The notes beneath the pieces are model-generated. The model made no database searches. It was not told the origin of the DNA and was given only the letters and a program-made list of their open reading frames with translations. 56,726 nt of DNA from CAXNKG01 sp964202965. GTDB lineage: Bacteria; Acidobacteriota; Vicinamibacteria; Vicinamibacterales; UBA2999. This document shows, piece after piece, positions 50,886 through 56,726 of this stretch. Made by a program: the position numbers and the translations under genes. The stretch is taken from assembly GCA_964202965.1 (NCBI GenBank), contig CAXNKG010000017.1, positions 1 to 56,726 on the forward strand, given 5' to 3'. Positions within the stretch are counted from its first letter, which is position 1. Each line of letters starts with the position of its first letter.

Positions 50886-53800
50886 ATGCACATCAGACGT
50901 TGGCTTGCCGTTCTTGCGTTCTGCGCCCTGACGTGGCCCGCCGGCCAGGCATTCGCGCAGGGCGTCACCACGGGCGCCATCAGCGGCATCGTGACCACGC
51001 CGCAGGGACAGCCCGTGGAAGGCGCGGAAGTCATTGCCATCCACGAGCCTTCCGGCAGCACCTATGAAGGCGTCACCCGCGCGGACGGCCGGTTCACGAT
51101 GCCCGGCATGCGCGTCGGCGGTCCTTACAGCGTCACTGTGGCGTTTACGGGGGGCGGTGCGGGCACGGCCTTCGCCCCGGAAACCCGGACCGACATCGCG
51201 GTCGCATTGGGCGTGGCGGCGGACGTCGATTTCGTCGTCAGGCCCATCGCGCTGACCGAGGAAATCACCGTCACCGCCCAGGTCGACCCGGTCTTCAGCT
51301 CCAGCCGTACCGGCGCTGCAACCGCGATTCTTCGGGATGAGATTGCGCTCCTGCCGTCGCTCACCGGCCGTCTTGGCGACATCACCCGCCTGACGCCACA
51401 GGCAGCGAGCAGCGGCGGATTTGTCGGCCAGGACAACCGGATGAACAACATCACGGTTGACGGCTCCTCCTTCAACAACTCGTTCGGTCTCGGAGGTCAG
51501 CCCGGTGATCGCACCGGCGTGGCAGCCATTTCGCTAGAGGCCATCGAGCAGGTACAGGTCAACGTGGCGCCCTTCGATGTCCGCCAGGGCAGCTTCATCG
51601 GCGCCGGCGTGAACACCGTGACGCGCGGCGGAACGAACGGACTGAGCGGGTCGTTCTACCATCGGTTCCGCAGCGATGACTGGGTCGGCACGGAGGCGGC
51701 CGGACTCGCCGTCAATCCGGGGACGTTCAACTTCCGCAACACAGGAGGGTGGGCATCGGGTCCGATTATCCGCAATCGCGTGTTTGCCTTCGGCAACTAC
51801 GAGAACGAAGAGGACACGCGGCCGCTCTCGCTGTTCCGCGCCAATCGCGGCGGCGAGCCGGTGGGGGGGAATACCACACGCGTTCTCGCCTCTGACCTGA
51901 CGACCCTCAGCGAGTTCCTGAAAGCGCGGTTCAGCTACGACACGGGTCCGTTCGAGAACCTGGACGACCAGACGCCGGCGAAGCGCTTCCTCCTCAGGAA
52001 TGACTTCAATCTCAATAATTCGAACAAGGTCAGCTTCCGGTACAACCGCCTCGATTCGTTCACCGACGTCGGGCTTTCCAGCTCCACATCCGCGCTTCGG
52101 GGCCGGAGCAACGGGACGACCGCCTTCCTCAGCTTCCGGAATTCGGGTTACCAGATTCTCGAGAACATTCGGTCGGGGATCGGGGAGTGGAACACCGTCA
52201 TCGGAAGCACGATGGCGAACTCGCTCCAGACCGGTTACACGTACCAGGACGAGAGCCGTGCGTCGCGAGGCTCGGTCTTTCCCCTCGTGGATATCTTCGA
52301 AGGAGGCACCTCGTACACCACGTTCGGGTTTGAGCCCTTCACGTTCCAGAACGAACTGAAATACAGCACCTTCCAGGTCCAGGACAACTTCACGAAGTTC
52401 GCTTCTGCGCACACACTGACGTTCGGCGCCTACGCCGAGAAGTACCATTCCGATAACGTCTTCTGGAACTGCTGTCCGCAGAGTGGCTATTCGTACAACT
52501 CGCTGGCGGATTTCTATGCGGATGCCAACGGATTTCTGGCGAATCCCAACCGGGCGGTCGCGCCGGCGACGTTGGGACGCTTCCACGTTCGGTGGAGCAA
52601 CATTCCCAACCTCACGAAACCGCTGCAGCCGCTCGATGTCTGGTACAGCGCCGGATACGCGCAGGATGAATGGCGGCCCGCCCGCAACCTGACGGTGACA
52701 GGTGGCGTCCGGTTTGACATGTCGATGTTCGAGAACACGGCCTACCGCAACGAAGCCGCCGACAGGCTGACGTTCCGAGACGAGCGCGGCAATTCCGTCC
52801 AGTACGACACCGGCAGCATGCCCGAGACGAAAATCCTCTGGTCGCCCCGTGTGGGCATCAACTGGGATCTCAACGGTGACCAGCAGACGCAGGTTCGCGG
52901 CGGCACGGGCGTTTTCAGCGGCCGCCCGGCCTACGTGTGGATCTCGAATCAGATCGGTAATACGGGCGTCCTCATCGGCGAACGAATTGTCGACAACACG
53001 ACGGCGTTCCCGTTCAATCCGAACCCCGACGCGTACAAGCCGACAACGGTGACCGGCGGCAGCGCATCGAGCTACGCACTCAACGTGACGGACCCCGATT
53101 TCAAGTTCCCGCAGGTGTGGCGCAGCAACATCGCGGTCGATCGCCGCCTCCTCTGGGGCTTCGTCAGCACGACGGAGTTCCTCTACGCCAAGGACGTGAA
53201 CGGGATTTATTACATCAACGCCAATCTGCCCGCGGCACAGGGAGCATTCGCGGGCGTCGATGCCAGGCCGCGGTGGGTCGGGACGGCGTGCGCGGCAACG
53301 GGACAGCCCGGCGGCTGCGTCAACCGGATCAATAACGCCCCGGGCAACCAGGTCACCGTCAACCACGTCCTGAAGAACGGCAACGACGGCAGTTCGTGGA
53401 ATTTCGCCCAGAGCCTCTCGAAGACGACAGCGTTCGGCCTGTCGCTGCGCAGCGCCTATAGCTACGGCGTCTCGAAGAGCTACGTCGACCCGGAGTCGAC
53501 GGCTTCCACCAGCTACGCACGCATCGCGCACTTCGGCGATCCGAACAACGCTGGCATCGAGCGTTCGCTCTGGTCGCCGGGCCACCGCGTCTTCGCCCTC
53601 GCGACCTACCGCAAGGAGTACTTCAGCTTCGGGTCGACATCCGTGTCGGTGTTCTGGGAGGCGCGCCATTCGAGCGCGTCGAGCACGCCCTCGTCGCGTA
53701 TCAGCTACGTGTTCGCGGGCGACATGAACGGCGACAGCGTCAACGCGAACGACCTGATCTACATCCCGCGCGATCGCTCGGAGATGAACTTCGCGCCGTT

Positions 53801-54254
53801 CACCGTCGGCACGCGGACGTTCACCGCGGAGGCGCAGGCGGCCGCGTTCGAGGCGTACATCAGCCAGGACAAATACCTGAGCGAGCACCGCGGCGAGTAC
53901 GCGCGACGCTACGCGGCGGTCATGCCGATGCTGAAGCGAGCCGACCTGAGCATCGTGCAGGCCGTCTTCCGGAACGTCGGCGGCAAGCGGAACGCCTTCC
54001 AGATCCGGGCGGACATCACGAACGTCGGCAACCTGCTGAGCAGCGCGTGGGGGGTTGGCTGGACGCCGATCGTCGCCACGAACACCAACAACCAGGCACA
54101 GATCCTCACCAACCCCGGGGTCGATGCCCAGGGACGTGCCACATACCGGCTGGCCGTTGTAAACAACGAGCTCGTGACCCGGTCGTTCCAGAAGTCGGCG
54201 TTCACGTCGGACGTCTACCAGGTGATGCTCAGTCTCCGCTACGCGTTCAACTAG
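50886..54254 (+). CDS. TonB-dependent receptor with carboxypeptidase regulatory-like domain (Oar-like)
   Basis: The ATG at 50886 gives 1122 residues; the signal peptide ends at AGQAFAQG. Residues about 26-120 form a CarboxypepD_reg-like domain (GAISGIVTTPQGQPVEGAEV and GPYSVTVAFTGGG). The plug follows (EEITVTAQVDPVF, NNITVDGSSFNNSFG, FIGAGVNTVTRGGTNGL), then a long barrel with EF-hand-like GDMNGDSVNANDLIYIPRD near the end. It terminates SLRYAFN, one residue beyond the usual terminal Phe. ExbB/ExbD genes lie 1 kb away. Ligand is unknown. No Fur box was recognised. Confidence 0.9.
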   Translation: MHIRRWLAVLAFCALTWPAGQAFAQGVTTGAISGIVTTPQGQPVEGAEVIAIHEPSGSTYEGVTRADGRFTMPGMRVGGPYSVTVAFTGGGAGTAFAPETRTDIAVALGVAADVDFVVRPIALTEEITVTAQVDPVFSSSRTGAATAILRDEIALLPSLTGRLGDITRLTPQAASSGGFVGQDNRMNNITVDGSSFNNSFGLGGQPGDRTGVAAISLEAIEQVQVNVAPFDVRQGSFIGAGVNTVTRGGTNGLSGSFYHRFRSDDWVGTEAAGLAVNPGTFNFRNTGGWASGPIIRNRVFAFGNYENEEDTRPLSLFRANRGGEPVGGNTTRVLASDLTTLSEFLKARFSYDTGPFENLDDQTPAKRFLLRNDFNLNNSNKVSFRYNRLDSFTDVGLSSSTSALRGRSNGTTAFLSFRNSGYQILENIRSGIGEWNTVIGSTMANSLQTGYTYQDESRASRGSVFPLVDIFEGGTSYTTFGFEPFTFQNELKYSTFQVQDNFTKFASAHTLTFGAYAEKYHSDNVFWNCCPQSGYSYNSLADFYADANGFLANPNRAVAPATLGRFHVRWSNIPNLTKPLQPLDVWYSAGYAQDEWRPARNLTVTGGVRFDMSMFENTAYRNEAADRLTFRDERGNSVQYDTGSMPETKILWSPRVGINWDLNGDQQTQVRGGTGVFSGRPAYVWISNQIGNTGVLIGERIVDNTTAFPFNPNPDAYKPTTVTGGSASSYALNVTDPDFKFPQVWRSNIAVDRRLLWGFVSTTEFLYAKDVNGIYYINANLPAAQGAFAGVDARPRWVGTACAATGQPGGCVNRINNAPGNQVTVNHVLKNGNDGSSWNFAQSLSKTTAFGLSLRSAYSYGVSKSYVDPESTASTSYARIAHFGDPNNAGIERSLWSPGHRVFALATYRKEYFSFGSTSVSVFWEARHSSASSTPSSRISYVFAGDMNGDSVNANDLIYIPRDRSEMNFAPFTVGTRTFTAEAQAAAFEAYISQDKYLSEHRGEYARRYAAVMPMLKRADLSIVQAVFRNVGGKRNAFQIRADITNVGNLLSSAWGVGWTPIVATNTNNQAQILTNPGVDAQGRATYRLAVVNNELVTRSFQKSAFTSDVYQVMLSLRYAFN

Positions 54255-54257
54255 AGT

Positions 54258-54287
54258 GGGCTCGGGCCTCAGGGCTCAAGGCTGAGG
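54258..54287 (+). repeat. GGGCTCA-type heptamer array after the TonB receptor
   Basis: Four 7-bp units follow the stop codon by 3 bp: GGGCTCG, GGCCTCA, GGGCTCA, AGGCTGA. CCTCA and TGAGG around the centre are reverse complements. The unit length and location against a stop codon match the other arrays in the window. Confidence 0.55.
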
Positions 54288-54292
54288 GTAAG

Positions 54293-54330
54293 ACGGCCGG
54301 CGTCCCCATTCGGGGCGCCGGCCGTTTCGT
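54293..54330 (+). terminator. terminator after the TonB receptor
   Basis: ACGGCCGGCG (54293-54302) pairs perfectly with CGCCGGCCGT (54316-54325); inside, CCCC and GGGG extend the stem. A TTTCGTTT tract follows. It should end the receptor transcript. Confidence 0.8.
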
Positions 54331-54379
54331 TTGAGGCGCCGACAGAGGTAAGCTCTGGGACCTGACAGGAGGCTAACCG

Positions 54380-54913
54380 GTGAAACAGCTCGTTCGCACG
54401 CTCGGCATGCTCGTTATTGCGCTGTCTGCTACCGCGGCGGCGTCCGCGCAGACCGTGTCCATCCAGGCAGAAATGCTGAAGGACTGGACGGATCTCAAGG
54501 CCACCATGGACAAGATCGCCGGCGCGATGCCGGACGACAAGTTCACGTTCAAGTCCACGCCGCCCCAGCGCGACTTCGGCCAGCAGGTCATGCACGTCGC
54601 CACCGTCAACGCGCGGTTCCTGGGGATGGTGGGAAGCAAGGCGGTCGGCCCGAAGATCGATCCGATGACCACCGGGAAGGCGGCGACCATCCAGGCGATG
54701 GATGCGTCGTTTGACTATGGCATCGCCATCCTCAAGGAGCTGAACGATCAGGCCATCCTGCAGCCGGCCGCGATGCCCCCCGGGTTCCTGGGGCCGTCGT
54801 CACGGGCGCGGATGTTCACGTTCCTCATCGGGCACACGTGGGACATCTACGGCCAGATGGCGGTCTACCTGCGCCTGAGCGGCGTCGTGCCGCCCGCCAG
54901 CGTCCGTCCGTAG
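54380..54913 (+). CDS. exported DinB-like protein
   Basis: The protein has 177 residues. A signal peptide (LGMLVIALSATAAASAQT) precedes a DinB-type four-helix bundle with the helix starts QQVMHVATVNARFLG and FLIGHTWDIYGQMAVYLRLSG, ending VVPPASVRP as usual. DinB proteins bind a metal with three histidines. Here His in QQVMH and in IGHTW are present, but the third position reads Asp in HTWDIYGQ. An AGGAGG is placed 9 bp before the GTG. It follows the receptor terminator. Confidence 0.8.
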   Translation: MKQLVRTLGMLVIALSATAAASAQTVSIQAEMLKDWTDLKATMDKIAGAMPDDKFTFKSTPPQRDFGQQVMHVATVNARFLGMVGSKAVGPKIDPMTTGKAATIQAMDASFDYGIAILKELNDQAILQPAAMPPGFLGPSSRARMFTFLIGHTWDIYGQMAVYLRLSGVVPPASVRP

Positions 54914-55002
54914 CAGGGACCTTTCCCCGGACCCAGGCGGGCCGGGAAGATCGCTCTACGGGAGTACCAGGCCGATTCGCGGACCCTTTCACAGCCCGTA
55001 CA

Positions 55003-55034
55003 AAGAAAAAGGGCCGCTCCTCACGGAGCGGCCC
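55003..55034 (-). terminator. terminator of the exbB-exbD-exbD transcript
   Basis: On the minus strand GGGCCGCTCC and GGAGCGGCCC form a perfect 10-bp stem with a 4-nt loop (55011-55034). TTTTTCTTT follows on the minus strand (55002-55010). It lies 30 bp after the last gene. Confidence 0.85.
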
Positions 55035-55063
55035 TGAAAAAACCCGACCTGGTGCCGGCGTCC

Positions 55064-55531
55064 CTAGGAGGCGGGCGCGCCGCCCGCGGCGCGCCGCATG
55101 CCTTCGGTGACGATACCGACCTTCTCGACTCCGGCGCCCTTGGCGGCGTCAATCACCGAGATGATTTCCCCGTACCGCAGCGTGCCGGCGCCCATGATGA
55201 ACATCGTCTTCTCGCGCCGATCCTCGAACAGTTCCCGGAGGCGATCCTCCAGCGCATTCAGCTGGATGGGCTCGCTGTTGACCGTGATCTGCCGATCGGC
55301 CGAGTAGTTGAGCACGATCTGCCCCACGGGGGGCGGCGTGTTCTCAGTGTTCTGGCTTTCCGGCGGCAGGTTGATGTCGACGCCACGCTGTGACAGCGGA
55401 AGGGCCGCCATGAAGATGACGAGCAGCACGAGCAGCACGTCGATCATCGGCGTGACGTTCATGTCGCACGACGTCTCGAGCTTCTTGCCCTGGTAGACGC
55501 GCTCGGCGCCGTGGTGCTGATGATGCGCCAT
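55064..55531 (-). CDS. ExbD/TolR-family proton-channel protein
   Basis: The protein has 155 residues: a short cytoplasmic N-terminus, one membrane helix with the proton-path Asp in VTPMIDVLLVLLVIFM, and a periplasmic domain. It is the second ExbD copy of the unit and differs from the first in length and sequence. The stop of the upstream ExbD shares one base with its start. Together with ExbB it powers TonB or Tol complexes. Confidence 0.92.
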   Translation of the reverse strand: MAHHQHHGAERVYQGKKLETSCDMNVTPMIDVLLVLLVIFMAALPLSQRGVDINLPPESQNTENTPPPVGQIVLNYSADRQITVNSEPIQLNALEDRLRELFEDRREKTMFIMGAGTLRYGEIISVIDAAKGAGVEKVGIVTEGMRRAAGGAPAS

Positions 55532-55962
55532 TATTCGCCCCCTGCCTGCCCGCCGCGGCGCTCGGTGATCAGACCGATGTCCTCGAGTCCGACGGCGCGG
55601 AGTTCGTCCATCGCCTGCATGACCGAACTGTACGCCGTATCCTCATCCGCCTTGATGATGATGATGCGCTGAGCCTTCAGTTCGAGCGCTTCCTCGACGC
55701 GCACCCGCAGCTCGTTGTCCTGGACCGCCTTGCCGTTGACGTGAAAGCGGCCGTCGGAGGTGATCTGGACGAGGGTGTCTTCCTGCGTCTCGGGCTTCTC
55801 GGAGCTGTTGTTTGCGATCGGCAGCGTGAGCGCCACGCCCTGCTGGAGCAGGGGCGCGATGATCATCATGATGATCAGCAGCACCAGCATGACGTCCACG
55901 AGCGGCGTCACGTTGATGTCGGCCTTGGGACCTGTGCCGCTTCCACCAACTTGCATTGACAT
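55531..55962 (-). CDS. ExbD/TolR-family proton-channel protein
   Basis: The protein has 143 residues. The single helix is INVTPLVDVMLVLLIIMMII with the conserved Asp, preceded by a short basic region. The periplasmic domain ends in GLEDIGLITERRGG. It follows exbB by 46 bp and overlaps the next exbD by one base. Two ExbD copies next to one ExbB suggest two functional complexes sharing one motor or a mixed heteromer. Confidence 0.92.
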   Translation of the reverse strand: MSMQVGGSGTGPKADINVTPLVDVMLVLLIIMMIIAPLLQQGVALTLPIANNSSEKPETQEDTLVQITSDGRFHVNGKAVQDNELRVRVEEALELKAQRIIIIKADEDTAYSSVMQAMDELRAVGLEDIGLITERRGGQAGGE

Positions 55963-56008
55963 AGCGAATACTCCTGGCTACTCGTAACCTGACCGGCGCA
56001 GTCGTCCG

Positions 56009-56683
56009 TTACGCGGTCTTCTTGATGAAGTAATCCACGAGCTCCGACGAGGAGTTGTCCATTTCCACGTTGAAGTATTCGAGACGGTTCGACAGGTAGT
56101 TGTAGAACCACACCGCCGGAATCGCGACGAACAGACCGAGCGCGGTCTCGATGAGCGCCTCTGCAATACCGGCCGACACCGCGCCGATGCTGCCCGTGCC
56201 CGCCGAGCCGATGCCGACGAACGCGTTGATGACGCCGATGACCGTGCCGAGCAGTCCGACGAAGGGGGCCGTCGAGCCGATGGTCGCGAGCGCCGTGACG
56301 CCCTTCTTGAGGTCCGATGCGGTCAGCGCGCTGGCGCGCTGAATCGAGCGGCGCACGGTGTCAAGCACGTCTTCGCGGTTCAGCGCGGTCCCGCCGCTCT
56401 CCTGCTGGAACTGGTATTCCTGCAGCCCGGCAAGCACGACCTTGGCGAGGTGGCTGTAGCGGAAGTCCTTGGAGCCCGACAGCGCAATCGCTTCCTTCAG
56501 GCGGCCGTCCTTGAGGTGCTTGGCGACCTGCGGCGCGTACAGCTTGGACTGCTCGCGGGCCTTGCTGAAGGTGTAGAAGCGCTCGATAGCCACGCCGATC
56601 GACCAGAACGACATGACGAACAGGATGATCGCGACCGCCCATGCGTAAATCGTCATCTGGCGGAACATTTCGACTAGATCCAT
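56009..56683 (-). CDS. ExbB/TolQ/MotA-family proton-channel protein
   Basis: The protein has 224 residues with three membrane segments (about 13-32, 122-145, 172-192) and a long cytoplasmic loop between the first two. The family signature is ALATIGSTAPFVGLLGTVIGVINAF. A cytoplasmic tail follows (NYLSNRLEYFNVEMDNSSS). It is first in the three-gene unit; 43 bp of upstream sequence remain in the window. Its energy would serve the nearby TonB receptor. Confidence 0.94.
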   Translation of the reverse strand: MDLVEMFRQMTIYAWAVAIILFVMSFWSIGVAIERFYTFSKAREQSKLYAPQVAKHLKDGRLKEAIALSGSKDFRYSHLAKVVLAGLQEYQFQQESGGTALNREDVLDTVRRSIQRASALTASDLKKGVTALATIGSTAPFVGLLGTVIGVINAFVGIGSAGTGSIGAVSAGIAEALIETALGLFVAIPAVWFYNYLSNRLEYFNVEMDNSSSELVDYFIKKTA

Positions 56684-56726
56684 TACAGCCTCCGTGAAGT
56701 ATTTCTACGAACTCGTTCTGGTTGAC

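Noticed and set aside
51534..53888. Long open frame (784 codons) antisense to the TonB receptor; similar long antisense frames elsewhere (e.g. 16821-18164, 4790-6088)
   Set aside because: Arginine-rich, low-complexity translations with no domain; expected in GC-rich DNA opposite a real gene.
1..56726. CRISPR array, prophage or insertion sequence
   Set aside because: No spaced direct repeats of CRISPR size, no integrase/transposase or phage structural genes.

Overview
The window is a GC-rich bacterial chromosome segment with dense, often overlapping genes and no phage, insertion sequence or CRISPR array. It encodes the Gram-negative outer-membrane machinery: a large CarboxypepD_reg/TonB receptor of Oar type, ExbB-ExbD-ExbD, a porin-like barrel, lgt and lspA. 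This gene style (Oar-like receptor, paired M16 peptidases, AddAB, class I fumarase, Fur-ferritin-like fusion) suggests an acidobacterium, perhaps of the Vicinamibacteria. That placement is inference, not a sequence match.

Layout. 1-8.9 kb: end of a NamZ/DUF1343 peptidoglycan hydrolase, a LOG protein, an SRPBCC protein, pyruvate kinase, an amidase with an alpha/beta hydrolase, and a two-gene M16 peptidase unit. 8.9-12.3 kb: an operon for flavin-based extracytosolic electron transfer (porin-like barrel, FMN-binding protein, small four-helix membrane protein rich in histidine, ApbE flavin transferase). It is preceded by a sigma70-like promoter whose spacer is a perfect IscR type 1-like palindrome. 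12.3-22.3 kb: Mrp Fe-S carrier, a J-less DnaJ-like zinc protein, a small zinc ribbon, and addA/addB overlapping an unknown exported protein, with a cluster of DnaA-box-like sequences upstream. 22.3-26.9 kb: tRNA-Ala(GGC), a MobA-like nucleotidyltransferase, a cold-shock protein, and a tightly overlapping set: a Fur-rubrerythrin fusion, a PHP phosphoesterase and an ABC-type ATPase that has lost its catalytic motifs, with an IscA/ErpA protein upstream.

26.9-36.5 kb: class I fumarase, the collapsed remnant of an aspartase/class II fumarase gene, an exported-looking methyltransferase, BioY, ThiD, MoaE-MoaD, prfA-prmC, a HIT protein, and a second M16 pair. 36.6-42.2 kb: ileS-lspA-lgt-rluD-NUDIX, one overlapping operon linking membrane-protein maturation and housekeeping. 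42.2-49.6 kb: Lon, a DksA-like protein, the only long gene-poor stretch (about 0.6 kb, with a probably truncated gene), a zinc-binding hypothetical, rpmB, RidA, and a Rel (p)ppGpp enzyme. 49.7-56.7 kb: a TPR lipoprotein, the TonB receptor, an exported DinB-like protein, and the exbB/exbD operon that would energise such receptors.

The most unusual structural signal is a set of intergenic arrays built from 7-bp units. Different arrays use different units, but all are placed within a few bases of a start or stop codon. Two of them (26413-26490 and 47332-47388) share the same palindromic ends; in the second, both flanking genes take their stop codons from the element. Iron and Fe-S themes recur (IscR-like site, Mrp, IscA/ErpA, Fur-rubrerythrin, class I fumarase, AddB cysteines), so redox or iron control is a reasonable theme for the left half.
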